Below are positions 46,884 through 60,248 of a stretch of 64,000 nucleotides of DNA, piece by piece (the first letter of the stretch is position 1; the number at the start of each line of letters is the position of its first letter). Under the pieces are notes generated by a model. That model saw nothing but the letters and a program-made list of their open reading frames with translations, was not told the origin of the DNA and did no database searches. Source of the stretch: Campylorhamphus procurvoides (lineage: Eukaryota > Chordata > Aves > Passeriformes > Dendrocolaptidae); the NCBI GenBank assembly GCA_013396655.1, contig WBMV01001912.1:558001-622000 (forward strand), in the 5' to 3' direction. The position numbers and the translations under genes are program-made.

Positions 46884-49772
46884 GAGTCATTTCTCTACTT
46901 CCTCACTTTAATTATTTCTTCTCAGTCTCTCTAAATCAGAAATTAGAAAAAGAAGTGAAAAGAGTATACATCACTTCAATAAATAACTCATGGTGCAGCC
47001 ATGATTTTGTTGTTGATGTCTTTCTGCAGAGGCATTAGATTTGTTTAACAGGGGAGAATGTTGCTGCATTTATATAGGAGTGGAAGCACTGACCTCTCTG
47101 TTCTTTCTCCCTTCCCTGAAGATTTTCAGTAGAACTTTGGTGACTTCACTGTTGTGTCCTTAAAGCAATCAATATATCTTACCATGTTTTAATGATACTT
47201 GGAATATTTACTGTGGAAATTTCCTCCTTGAGTTGATGAAAAAGATCTAATTGTAATAGAATAAATAGTGTAAAATTGAGAAATGTGGGAATATTCCCAC
47301 TCTTCTTCAGAATGATCATTTTTATTGAGTTAGGCTTTCTGGAAAATGCACATTGCCCACCCCACACGTTTTCTGGAGTCTCAGAGAGTAAACAGAAATT
47401 TACTATCGAAGTCATGGTAGATTATCCAGAAGATAATTTCCATTTTAATTTCTTTTCTCGCTTTTGACAAGAAAGTGAAAAAATGGTTAGATTTCCACCC
47501 TTGACTGTTCTTAACCAGAACAGTTAGAACAGAAAGGAAAAGTTCTTTATGAATTCTTAACTTCTCTTATGTAAATAGAAGAACAAAAACAATTTTTTTT
47601 TAGCCACAGAACAAGTGCTCACCTTTTCAAGTAACCAAGCCATAACATGCAAATTTTCATCTTTTTTATCTGTGATGAAGACCTAATTACCTAACACCCT
47701 AAAAGAAAGTATAATGAAAACATTTTTTGTTTAATTCTTCTTGTTGTCCCATAGTTTCATCTCTCTATTTTTTTCTCTTTTCATTTTAAGGCATATTTTT
47801 CCTGTCCTTCACTTAGTAATAGCAGATGCTGTAGTCTGATAAACTTTGTCTCATTAAGTGTTAGTGTCTGGTACAGCCCCAGTAGCCCTCAATAAGACTC
47901 ATTGGAGGCACAGAGCAGATCGAAAAGCAATTAGCATTCTGGCTTATGATAATTACCCACAGTATGGGAGGCTTATCCAAGATGTAGTTTCCACTGTGTC
48001 TAATAATAGGATTCTTTAAACACTGATATATTTTCATGGACACACCAGTGCTCTCATTTCAATTCTGTCACTTATCTCAGATAGGGGAAATAAACATCCC
48101 TCACACATTTTTTTCTGTCATAAAGAAAAGTACACTGCTGTTCTGACAACTTGTAGTGTCACCTAAAAGTCACCTTGAATCATGTTTTAATCAGCTGGAG
48201 CAAGGCAACATCTCATTTATTTCTGCAGTTTCCTTTCTCTGCAATGCACTGATTGCCGAGACATAGAAATCCAAATTGAGTTCTGATTAAAATGGAATGA
48301 GGATGCAGATGCTACCGTTGGTTCAGAGGGGCACTTTGCTCTGTGCTAGGAAAGGTCAAGGTGATTCAAGTTCCAATTAAAACAGAAAGATTTGCTGCAG
48401 TTCATGAATATGTTGCATTGAAACAAGCCTATGCTGTGACAGGTTGAATAATATCTGAATCATTTGTCTGATCTATTAGCTTTTATTAGCACAAGAGCTT
48501 GCTTAAAAACAAAGTCAGTATTTTTCACATACTGCAGCAAGTTCCAATCCTGATCCCATGAAAGTATTGTTTCAGAAGCCTGGAATTCATCCACTCCCTC
48601 CCATATGTAGGCAGTACTCTAAAGTTGTTTGACGTTTTTGTCAATTTTGATTTACTATTGACTTTTAACTTCTGGATAAATAATTCTTTCAAACACACTT
48701 CTACTTCTAACTTAATCTAAAGTCAATATATAAATGAATGTGTGATTGTCTAGATGGGCTAGAGATGAGACACTCGTTGTCTTTAACTCTCAGCTAAATA
48801 TAGGTAAATATGAAATGATTACAATAATAACACACATAACACAGAGATTTTAAAAATAGACACCCATGGTTTAGTTGCAGTATACAGAAATCATAACTCA
48901 TTTATACACTTGGTCTTTGTCTGTTACAAGACAATACATTTATTGGTAACATTTTACAATAGACAAAATTGCTTAATTCAAATGCACTCCTGTAAACTCT
49001 ATAGCTACAAATATGAAAGAAACAACATTATATTGTTTCCTAGCTGCAGAAAACATGCTATGAGCTTTCAGAAAACAGTTCTGTCATATTATTGAGCTAG
49101 AAAGTGTAATACCACCAGGTGATTTTAAAATTTACCATCTGGAACCTTCCAGGAAATGGTAATGGGAAAAGACTTAGGAGTGGGTTAATTGAAACACCAA
49201 TTCTACTTGGAGACTGATGTGCATACATTGGAAGAACATGGTAGGGTTTTTTTGTTTGTTTTTTGAGCATATTGAGAAGACTGATAATATTTATGCAGTA
49301 CAGTCTCAGTGTAACTCCTTACCCTTACACCAGAGGAGGCAATAAGGAAGGGGTCTATAGATCTGACACTGCTTCATAAACTGACCTTGAGATTGGAAGA
49401 GCGAAGACATATTAATGACTAAAACAAGACAGCTGCTCTCCCTTTGCAGACCAAAAGCATGGAAAACCATGCAGGAAATTGTTAGCACCAAAGAAAAGGA
49501 CTTCTCAAAGATACCCATGGAAATGGATTTCTGAATGCAGGAGTGACCCAGTTACAGCCAGTGATTTCTGAAGGAAGCAGAGTTTCCATGCAAGGCCACG
49601 AAGAGCCACAACATGTTCCCACAGATTCTGTGCTCCAGGCAGCTGGAGAATCACAGCTTTCTGGCAACCTGGCAGTGTACCCAGAGAGCAGTCATGTGTG
49701 CTCCTGTCCTTGAGAAGTGCCAGGAGACTGCTTAGAGGAAGAGCGAATGGAGGCCCTCTTAACCTTACTTAC

Positions 49773-49844
49773 TGTAAAGATACATCACAAAGGCGGTTTT
49801 CCTCCCAGTCTTTAAACTCTTTTGGTCTTTTCTTTCTGACAACC
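49773..49844 (-). other. Weak candidate 72-nt exon or coding remnant
   Basis: On the minus strand an acceptor-like 'caactacag' precedes a stretch ending CA|GTAAGT. One frame is open and very basic/acidic (RKKRPKEFKDWEENRLCD). Without splicing, the frame is open from 49882 and stops two bases after the donor position. The block sits in the GC-richest part of the surrounding 7 kb. The pyrimidine tract is poor, and purine-rich DNA yields K/R/E-rich frames by chance. Confidence 0.15.
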
Positions 49845-50415
49845 CTGTAGTTGAAAGGTTCAGTCTTTCTGTATGACTTTGTTTAGTTAAGTAGCTTATC
49901 TTTCATAGGCCTAGGTGTGATGAGATCGCAGACTTTGGCTCACCTGTAGTTTCAGTCTTTGACCAAGACCATTATTCAAAGAAAATAGTACTTATACTGT
50001 GTTAGAAAATTAAACTTTTCTATCAAACATTTGTTGAGTGGTCTACCATTGACACAAACTACAGTCCCTAAAAAACCATAATCAGCTCTGACCCGGGTAG
50101 GCTTGGGAAGACAAGTTAGAAGTGAATATGGCGGTAAGCAAAGGGTAACTAGTGTCCTAATGCCCACGGTGCCTCTGAAAATATTTTTCTTATCCTATAT
50201 TTGACTTTATAACCCATCTACCATCTCCTGTTGAAATATTCTCGTTTTTCTAGATGATCACATAGATGATTCCTTGAATCTACATACACCAGCGAAGGGA
50301 AGTCCATCAATTTTTTTTAAAACAGATGTTATACTTTGCTCGCAATTTGTAGTATTTCTCAGCCCTGTTTTACAATGTTAATAAAGAATATTTACCACAG
50401 AGGCATTAGTATTAG

Positions 50416-50451
50416 ATATTTCTATCCATATTTGAATATGGATAGAAATAT
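50416..50451. repeat. Perfect 17-bp palindrome with 2-nt loop
   Basis: Arms 50416-50432 (atatttctatccatatt) and 50435-50451 are exact complements. Directly after it the word ttctatcc is repeated (50450-50482), so the palindrome is part of a short run of TTCTATCC-like units. Confidence 0.9.
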
Positions 50452-52185
50452 TCTATCCGTTCTATCCAATATTCTATCCATTTATCACTCATGATAAATG
50501 AAATGTGTTGAATATTAATGACAGCGACCAAATCATATAATCCAAAATTTAACTAGAGTAATAACTGATAGTTTAATAGCACTTAAGGGCTTTAATTTTG
50601 AGGCCAACTTAATACTTTTTATAATTCAATAGTTATGGATATTCAGCTAGGTTTTTCAGTGATTTTCCACTTTACTGAGGCTACAATCCTATTAGTAAAT
50701 GAAGTTGTCTAGAATTAATTTTCTGCCCCTGACAGCAGGTGGCATGATATCATTTTTGTGTGTACTGTCTTTCCACACTACATTCCTTTGGGTTTATATC
50801 TGTATCCTTGTATCTTATTGCATAACTTCTCATGTCAACAGAGCACACTGCCCTCACAGTGTGACTCCCTTCCCTTAAAAAAACCCCAGATAATCAGCTC
50901 CAAGTTGGCTGCTGTCAACAGTTCCTGGACCATGCCATTCCCTACTCTTTGTACCAGCGTTGTCTGGGAAGCTGCTAATTAGGCATGTTCCATGCCAAAG
51001 CATAGGACAACAGTTAGGCAGTAGGTACTATCATATGCCACCACTTAAGGCTAGGACCTGGCCAGGTATACTTTACTAGGATAAACAAAGTCTGAGGGTC
51101 CAAAAATATTTCTTTTTTTTTTTATCACCCCAGAAAAATAATAATGTTAAACTTGAAAATTTAAAAAAATTTGTGGTTGTTGCTTTTTTTCTTCATCTTA
51201 AATGTCTCCAAAAGTTTTATTTTATTAAAAGGATTTATGAAATTTTGGCTGTGATTTCCCACAGCCTGAAAAAAAAAATCCATTTCCCTTCAAATACTGT
51301 AATTATCATTGCTCATAATCAGGGAGGAGTTATATTGACCAATGACACACTGAGTTTCTTCAAAATGCTTGTGACCAATGTGTTTAAAAAATAATATTTC
51401 ATTCTGTGTTAAATATTTTGTGTTTTATTAGGTAGAGAAGAGAGTGGAACATGAAAAGTGTCTTTAATTTTACTTGCATTTATTATAATTTATAAGTCTG
51501 GATAATTTTAATGTTTGTTGTACTAGCAATTACTATCAAGCTTAGACACAGATGGTGCATGGTTCCTCTGCTACAGAAAGGACTTCTTTCTAAAAAAATT
51601 AACAGCAACACTGATTCATTATATGCTGAATATTCAAAATTCCAGTCACTTAAGAAAGCTGATATTAAACCAATTTTATGAAAGAAATTGCCCTAATCTA
51701 CCACTCTCCACTTGCTGCTGCTATTTTACTTGCAAATGCTGAATTGCAGGTTATAAATTAAGATCTATAATTTTACTTACTAAACAAAAGTTTGTGAACT
51801 CAAAGCTGCATTAAAGTGCCTGCTCTATTACAGATTTCTTACAGAGTTGAGGTTAGAGACCATTTCATTACAGACCCTCAGGTGATTTTTGCTGAATCTG
51901 ATAGAAGTTAAATTTGTTATGCACTTTTTATTACCGGCCTTAGCCTCATCTGTTATTTTTAAGATGTTGCTTGAAATGTGTCTTTTGAAACTGAATATTG
52001 GGATAGACAACAAAATCCCCAGATCTGCTGGAGTTTTATTTTTCTTTCCACCTTGCTAGCTATTAGCCATGTTGTATTTGAGTTCAGAGAAGCCCCAATG
52101 ATCTTCTGATGCTTGTTTTGATGCTGAAAAAACGTTGGTATGAAAGGAACTGCTAAGAGAGTTAGTTCTTTTAGCAGCAAAGTTA

Positions 52186-52191
52186 TTTATT
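52186..52191 (-). terminator. LTR polyadenylation signal AATAAA
   Basis: AATAAA on the minus strand, about 75 bp downstream of the LTR TATA box. Confidence 0.5.
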
Positions 52192-52263
52192 CAAGAAGCG
52201 CTGGAAAGCCAGCCAGCTCACCCTGGACAAATTAGCTTCAAATCAACAGTGAAAAATGAGCCA

Positions 52264-52270
52264 TTTTATA
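52264..52270 (-). promoter_or_regulatory. LTR TATA box
   Basis: TATAAAA on the minus strand within the LTR, upstream of its AATAAA signal. Confidence 0.5.
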
Positions 52271-52809
52271 CATTTCATGACACAATTACAAAATACAATT
52301 TTGCATAGTAATAAGATTACAATATCTGATTATGCATATTAATGACTAGGCAGAGTCTGGTCGAAGCCTTCCAGAATCTTCTCTCGGCATCAGGATTAGG
52401 TGGTTGTTTCTGGTCTTTAGCCTCACTCTAGGGGTCTTTAACTTCTCTTCTTCACCTTGACCTCTTCAGCCTTCATTGTTCATGACCTAGTCCCTGAAGC
52501 TTACAGAAACTACTGTCTTAAGGCCATTTTGCTCTATTCAATGTCTACATTGTCATGATGAACAGCATTACTGAGGTCAGGTCCAGTGGTTTGAACAGAA
52601 TACATCCCCATGTTCTCTGAAAAACTCAAGCAAAGCAGGTGCTGAACAGTTTCTACTGATCCCGTTAACTGTTTCTGGGGTTCATCCTTGTTTCAGTTTC
52701 AGCTGGAGCTTGTTTAGTGCACCCTTGGCACAAAGGCTGCATAAAAGGCCCCTCTAAGACACTGAGGATGGTGATGCTTTTCTGAAGTGAAGAGTTCTGG
52801 CTTGTGACA

Positions 52810-55800
52810 CTCCCAATGATACCCTCATATGTAAACATATGCTAAGGAGTTATTGTTTCTCGAAATATCTGTAATTTTTTTTGGCCAGAGACTTGGGCAC
52901 GGGTTCTGCATCCGCAGTATGCTTGTATTTTGCTGAAGCAAATGAGCTTCTACTTCTTTATCTCACACATTAAGGCCTATCTTATTTGAAGAGAAAATCT
53001 GTTCTTTTGTGAAAATTTGTGCTGTGTAAAAGCTGTACTTTTTTTTTTTTCTATATAGAAGAAAATTGTTTCATACTTTCTTGGAAACTATGGGCTGATG
53101 ACTTAATGCATGATTGCTGCTGTAATTTTTTCTTTTCTGAAACTACTCTAAGATAAGAAAAGACTAGATGCCTAGTTCTAGTTTATATTTCTTTTGGGCA
53201 AAAAGGTGTTTTCAGATAAAACTTCAGTAATTTGGAAAGACCAGATTGATATAAAATAAATCCCAACTTTGAGTACTTCAGCCTTGCACACTTTCCACAA
53301 TAACTGCATATTTCCATCTTTCCTTTGAATTTTGGAAAAGCACAAAAGATATAGGACAAGTTTCTACTTACAAAGGTGATTGTTGATTAATTCAGTGTTA
53401 AAACAATATGATGACTGAAATATTTCAATGGGATGTTTTGAAATAACTGAACTAACTGCTGAAAATCACATCAGAGGTGCTCTTGTAAGACTCAGAATTT
53501 TACTTTATTCTTCTAAAGATTCAGAAAGAAGAAAGAAGTATTGTTGATATGGGAAAATATTAAAAATAAGGCTATGGATCACCAGCTGATATAAAGTAAT
53601 ACAGGCCCTTTTACTTTGAAGCTTTAAAGTGCATTTAAACTTAGTTGAGACTCTGACCCTCTAAATTTTTCTGCTTTCAAGTGTTGTACAGTATAACCTT
53701 GCTTAAATTTATTCTCATGAACCTTCCTTGATTGAATGAAAAATAAATTATGTGTTGAATATTCAATTAGACTGAGAGCTGAATGTGTAGAATATACTTC
53801 TCTACAGAAAATCTATGCCTCTTTAACAGTCTCCAGCTCCAATTTTTTTTTTTTTTTTTACAGAGCAGTCAATTATGACACAACCTTACTCCTATGGTCA
53901 ATGTCCTGAGTTGGAACAGAATTAGTTTGGTGTTAAATGCTTTGGAAAAAATAGTATAAGATACCTGGTTATGATTTATTACTGGAAAAGTTTTCTAAAA
54001 TTCTTAACTTTCTAATAACACTTTTAACTAATAGACTTTTGGCCTGGGAATATATCTGCATTTTTAGTACTTATACAGAGAAAAACGAATTATCTAGGGT
54101 CATTTAGAAAGAAACATATACATAAATATGACTATTTTGTTTCCTACCAGAAAGACACACTTATTCATCAATGTACCTAATTAGTCCCAAACTTTAAAGA
54201 AATATAATTTTGAAAATGAGACATGACACAGAGGAGGGAAATGGAAGTAAATTTTTATCTAAAGTTAGATAAAAATTTAAGGTCACTAGAGAGCACAAAA
54301 AAAAATAAAAAACCAAGAACATCTAATTTAGATACACAGAATTGCTAAGTTTACAGTGACTTGCTTTGGTAAATCCTACATATTCTCATACAGCAAAAAA
54401 AGAACACCGAATGTTTAAACAAAGGGTCAGTTGGAAGGGGGATGGAGGAAATGTATATGTATATATATATATCAGACTATGATGGAGAGACTTTAAGTAT
54501 ATCTAACACCACACTTGTGCAAATTTAATAAAGGCTAATGAAAGTTCATGCTTCAAGTCACAAGAAGATCACTTTCTGGGACCAGAAATCTTTTTCCCTT
54601 CTGCAGCCCTGTAAATACTGGCTAGCTGGATACATGGGAAGAGTTAAATCACCAATTATCCTTCAAGTAGAAAAACATGGATTTTCTCTGCATTATGCTG
54701 TTTCACAAGACTGGATACTCTGAATTGTTTAACAACTCATAGAGATGTACAATGTGTCATCTTCATGGGTCTAAGAGAACAAGAACATAAGTGGGGGATA
54801 TACACTGTAGCTCTACCTCTGGTATATAAAGGGCCTTAACACATATTCTGAGTCTCATGGGAAAGCTCAATCTGTTGTTCTTGTTTTACAACAACATATT
54901 GCAAAATATGCAAACCTATAATGTTTAAATATAAAAGCTATATTGTAAAACACGTACTTAGTTCCGAAATATATGACTTCTCTATGCATTTCAGCAGTCC
55001 TTGAGAACATGCCTATAAATACGTATCTTTTTTCCCTAGTCTTCTCTGTCACCAAGACATAAAGTGAACTTCTGCATCTTCGTCATGATGGACCATTTCC
55101 AAATGTAATAACTAGTAGTGGAGTTCACTAGTAATAAGGGCTTTCTCTGAGTGATAAAAGACAATAAACAACATGTAACCTCATTAGGAATTTAATAACT
55201 CAACCTTTTAGAAAATATTTAACACTGTAGAAGATATTCTAAGCCTTAGTCTAAAAATACAAAAAGTTTTGCCTTCATCTTAGAAATTAGTTTATAGCAT
55301 AATAATGTTCTGAATTACCACTGAAACTTTGATTTATGCATGTTACCTTTTTTGCATTTATTTAGATACACAATTCTGCCAGTCAAGTGTATCTTTTTTA
55401 TTATTTATTTATATATTTATTTTCTGATCAGTAAAATTAAGAGTTTGCAAAATTGTTATTCTACAATGGAATGTAGCATAGAAATTTCATATGTTCTTTA
55501 ACTTTTTTTTTCCTCAAAGAGAATTTTTTTTTTAACCGCCTCAGTTTTGACACTCACAGGGGAGTGTTATCCTATTAACATGATTTTTTGTAAATATACC
55601 AGATGGCTTTTTTTTAAATTATTAATATTTGCTGGAAAATACAATATAGACAATACAATAATAAAGAACTTGTCTGCAAAATTTTGGTAGTATTAGCATT
55701 TTTTTGAAATACAAATGGGGAAAACCCCCCTGTACTTTAAAGAACATACTTGATCCAGTCATTCCCCAAAAAAGCCCTCCAAAGCCTCTGTGTTTCAAAG

Positions 55801-55996
55801 ATTTGTGTGACATTTTGGATGAGTGATTTCACTACCAGTCACATAGAATTGACAGTTACTTACTTTAGAAAAGCAGTACTGAACACAAAAATAAAAAGCT
55901 TTAACAGAAGTATTATTTTTTACTATGAACCTTTGTGAAAAAGAAGTGTTTTGCTTTATTGATTTAAACCAACTATATATATTTTCAAACTAGATT
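52810..55996. other. AT-rich sequence, no gene seen
   Basis: Contains poly-T tracts (53039-53050, 53845-53860), a TA-rich tract (54452-54471) and a perfect 13-bp inverted repeat (54249-54278). No gene recognised. Confidence 0.45.
54249..54278. repeat. Perfect 13-bp inverted repeat
   Basis: Arms 54249-54261 (aaatttttatcta) and 54266-54278 are exact complements around a 4-nt loop. Confidence 0.88.
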
Positions 55997-56106
55997 TGAG
56001 ACAATTTGGAGGGGTGGAGACCTCGGACAGAAGTCTCCTTCCTCAGATTCAATACCCCTGGTTCTCTCCAACACAGAGAGAGATCAAATATGCGCAGATG
56101 CAAGTG

Positions 56107-56150
56107 AAAACAAACAAACAAACAAAACAAAAAACAAACAAACAAACATT
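56107..56150. repeat. (CAAA)n simple repeat
   Basis: CAAA units with A-rich interruptions. Confidence 0.85.
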
Positions 56151-56533
56151 AAAAAACCCCTCTTTACCAAGAAGAATACTAAACAACAATACTGATAAAA
56201 CTGGGTTAAGCTAATCAGAAAATTCCCAAAAGCCAGATGGTGGCTGACCTCCACGCACAAATTAAAACTTGGCAGGAATGGTTTGGAGGGTTAATGCTAC
56301 AGTGAGACTGCAATGCCAGCACAGGCAGTTGGAGCAGGGCAGCAGAGCCCCAGGTGACTGGAAGGACCCACAAGACACCGACTGGATCCAGTGATGAGAC
56401 CTGGTAGCTGCAATTCTGATGGCGGTTGTAGTCCTGATCCCCTGGGCTGGTGGTAGAAGGTTTAGGTGGGAGAAGTCCCCATGGAGTGAGGAAGGAGATT
56501 TGTGATCTGCTGGGTGCAGTCTGAGTGTGGTCT

Positions 56534-56539
56534 TTTATT
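56534..56539 (-). terminator. LTR polyadenylation signal AATAAA
   Basis: AATAAA in the context cccaataaaagac on the minus strand. Confidence 0.45.
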
Positions 56540-56941
56540 GGGCTCAGGGTAGGTGGGAATGCCTCTTGTACCTCCTCTGGGGCGAGAAGTTCTTCAATGG
56601 ATGATTGATACTGGATCATGGGACAGTTCAAGAGTCTTTGACACATTCTAAGATGTTAAGACTGCCTGTTACGTCAGCACAGGTGGATTCATTATGGCCA
56701 TCAACAGCAGAGAAGAATATCTTCAGGCCATGTGTGTGAATTGTCCTCCCCAAGGGCAGTTATTACAGATGAGTCATTTCTGTAAGAAACAACACCCAGC
56801 TTGCAGCCTGAGGCAGCAGGTGTTAATGCTCTCAACATCTGGATTGTCTGAGCCATCAACATTCCAGTCTTTTCACACTTGTGGATAAGTTCTTCTCCTA
56901 GGATAGTAGAGTACCACCCTTATCTTAAATCCCTCCCCACA

Positions 56942-59900
56942 GTCTAAATTAGTAGGCATATTATGGAAAAAAAGAAAAGGTGGACAACAGAGTCTTTGTG
57001 TAACCCAGAACAATTTTCTAAGCCAGCTAAAATGTAAAGAAATGTACAAGTTATTCAGTGAAAGGTCTGTGTCATCTGTACATGCCTGGGAACAGAGATT
57101 TTACAAAATGTGTATTTTTCTTTCTAGTAACATCTAAAGTAATAGTGCTTTTCTTTTCAAAGCTATTTCCTCAGATTCTAATTGCATATTTTTCCTTGTA
57201 ATGTATTTTAAGACATTCATAAACAAGCTGACTGAAAAGTTCTGCAACCATTAATAGGTTTTTCTTAATAGCAGGCTTTACATAAAACGTGATCTCACAT
57301 ATGCAATGCGGCATTACTTATTAAAATAATGTCTTAGGTCAGAGCTGGGTTAGTTTCTCTTCTTTTTTGGAATTTTAACCATGTTATGGACAAAAATATT
57401 CTGTTTAGAAATCTGTTTATAAATGGCAGATGTCAAGCTCCATTTTTGGCTATATTGCCCCATTAGTTTCTGGTAACACAGAAATGTGTTTTAAAATATC
57501 TTCAAGCAGTGATCCAGGAATTCAGACTGACACATCAAAAATAACCTTTCTGGGAAGAAAATAGGTTTTTAAACCAAAGAATTGCATAGAAATCATTCTG
57601 GTCTCCAAACCATTTGATAAATTGTTGCTGCATATTTGGTGAGTCACTCAATAAATACCATTGTTGAGAACAGTCACATTTTCTGTGTCCTGTCACTTTG
57701 CAGCTTACTTTTTTATTTGATAGCTTTGTCTCTTGAAGCTCATTGTATGTCTCAGTAAAAAGAGTCATCTGGTTATAAGTTGGAAACTAGGAAACTGCCA
57801 TATATTTCTTTCATATCCCTTTCTATCAGCAGATTAAATTCCCAATAGAAACACTTCCATCTGTTTATTCCTGTGTATGAAAACTAGAAAATGAATGACA
57901 CAAGAAGTCAGTATTATTTTTCTTGTTCCCATCAGGTGTTCAGCTGAGATGTGTTTACCTATGTACATGTAAACACATTCATGTATGCAAATGTGTGTTT
58001 ATTTACTGTGTTTTTTTTTTAGTTTAGGAGGGAATTTCCTTCCAAAGCTCTTGGTATCTCTGGTTTGTTTTCTTAAAAAAATTGCAGTATTGACTGATAC
58101 CATATCTAGCACACAGAACTACTATGTCTTTCTATTTATAAAACCTTAATTAGTCAAAGAGTGCAAGATACATTTGTCTGACCATAAAAATTATAGCAGG
58201 GTTTTTTTATATTTTCATTTGCAAATATCATGTTAATAGACACTTGAATTAAGGCATAATAATTTGAGTAGTTAGTTAATTTGACTCATTCACATGGTGT
58301 TACTTTATGTCAAAGCCATACCACTGAAAACACCTTTCTGATTTAGAGATGGTAAAAGAAAACCATACATTAAACTGGAGCAAAAGTGCCCCTTTTCTGA
58401 GTGGTGATGGCATATTCAAATGATGTTCTTATAATTTTAAACAGAAAGTTCACTTTTTCCTCAGTATCAGCATTTTCAACACTGAAACACAAATTTAGTA
58501 CATACAAGAACTGGATAATCCAAGGCTCATTAAATTCTCACTGAACTTGGCAGGAACTACTGAGCCTAAAACTGATAAAAAAGTCAATTTGTGGGAGCAA
58601 ATTATAAGAACCCTTGTTTCATGGAATATAACTGGTGAGCTAACAATCAGGGATACAATATCCAAAAATTTTTTCACTGCGTCTTTCCTCATTAGCACCA
58701 ATTCAACAGTACACAAGTAAGAGATAGATATTTAGGAAGAACATTCCAACATGAAGTAGCGTATAAATCCCAAACCATTTCTCTGAAAATTACCTAGTCA
58801 CAGCATAAGCTATTTTGACAAGGCAAGCTACACATTTTAGTATTTTTTCAACTACCTCTGCATTGGTTTCTCTGTGTAAACTGCAGGTGAAAGAATTTTT
58901 GTGGTTTCAGCTGGAAAACAGCCTTTGTAAAAGGGCAACTGATGCAAAGAGCTGCTGATTACTGAGGTTGTTTGTCTTCTAGCCTGAATACAAGTAGGAC
59001 CAGAAATCAATACAGATAACAAAGCAATGTGAAAAGACTTTAGTGGAGTCTATATAGTTCCAGAGGGAGCTTCTGGTCCTTCCCTCAGTGATATATTGAG
59101 ACTCTTGATGTAAATAATTTTAAAGAAGTATTTATAAGTGCTTCCCCTGTCAAAGAAAAATGGAAGATTTAATTGCCAGTATAACTAATTTGCCTTCCTA
59201 GAGACATCTTCCTGATTGTTGTTTTTTTTGGCTATTACTTCATAGGAATCATGACTAGAAAACAGAAGATAGCTGGGGTCAGGGGCAGAAGCTGAATAGT
59301 GAATGGGGATCACTTGAAACAGTATTTCTTAAATGGAATAGAATACAAGGTTCTATAAAAATTACAGAGGATGAAAAATGGCATCAATATAAGTGGAAAA
59401 GGAAATGACCCAATCAAATGATTCTTCCTTTTCAATTCATGGAACATGAGCTCTGAAACATAAATGTTGCTATCACAGAGAAGAATGCTATGAGTATCTT
59501 GTAGTAATTAGTCTCTAGTTTCTCTAAGATTTCTTTTAAAATTATTTGAATCAGGTTCTTAACATTTATATGTGGCAGTAAATGGAAGTTCTTCCTTTGA
59601 CTTTGATGTTCCAGACGTTCACAAGAATTTGTCACTTTTTCCACTCCTGAATTTCAAAAGCAACAGCTCAATTTTTGGCTACAGATTAAAGCAGTATTAA
59701 AAATGACTCTTGTCTTGATATGCATATGTATCAACACATTTAGCACATTTCTTTTCCCTACCAGACTGTTTTTACTGTTACTTTCAACTTGCCTGAATGG
59801 AAGGAAAATATTTGGGTATAAACAGATGGTGTTAGCTAGTGAGAACTATTTTCAGTGACAACATAATGTTAACAAACTGAATGTCTTAGTAGATTTCCAT

Positions 59901-60248
59901 TCTAAGATAAAAAAATGGGATAAATATTTTTAATATGAACTATTTTTGGTGTAGTGAGCACTTTATACTGAAGTGGCTGCAGTTTGTGGCTATCCAATTC
60001 TTGGCAATGAAGTACTAGCTCTTCATATCTGCAGGTGGGCAAGCATAGTTACTTCAATAAAGACAGTGATTAAAAGCCTTAATTAACAATGAAAACCCTG
60101 ATTCATTTTTATCTAATCATACTCGGAGACATCTCTTATCAGTTTACAGAAAGTTTTAAGAGACAGACTCTTTAGACTACTCATAGACTACTCAGGAAGC
60201 AAGAGATAAAAGAATTTGTTTCAAGTTAATCATAGATAGAGTTATTCT
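56942..60248. other. AT-rich sequence, no gene seen
   Basis: About 3.3 kb with no recognised gene or transposon. Confidence 0.45.

Larger units (their letters stand above)
44888..52139. other. AT-rich sequence with scattered signals
   Basis: No certain gene or transposon in about 7.2 kb. It contains A-rich tracts (44944-45010, 45150-45190), a 133-codon orphan frame, a possible conserved block (48180-48520), a GC-richer block with a candidate exon (49300-49850) and a perfect palindrome (50416-50451). Confidence 0.4.
52140..52809 (-). mobile_element. Probable solo ERV LTR (minus orientation)
   Basis: In minus sense the block starts TGTCACAAGCCAG at the right edge, carries TATAAAA (52264-52270) and then AATAAA (52186-52191) about 75 bp downstream, the U3-R order expected for an LTR. 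The segment around 52190-52400 resembles avian ERV LTRs as I remember them. No internal retroviral sequence flanks it, so it would be a solo LTR. Target-site duplications were not found and the left edge is approximate. Confidence 0.5.
55997..56941 (-). mobile_element. Probable ERV LTR (minus orientation)
   Basis: A GC-richer block. In minus sense it would start TGTGGGGAGGG at 56941 and carries 'cccaataaaagac' (AATAAA at 56534-56539), a typical retroviral R-region context. The remaining left half is rich in CCA/CCT and ends near 55997 with a TG/CA dinucleotide. The 143-codon frame at 56215-56646 lies within this block and shows no retroviral motif. A CAAA simple repeat interrupts the left part. 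Edges are uncertain. Confidence 0.45.

Noticed and set aside
56215..56646. 143-codon minus-strand frame
   Set aside because: Lies inside a probable LTR downstream of its AATAAA signal; Pro/Ser/Thr-rich low-complexity reading and no retroviral motif.
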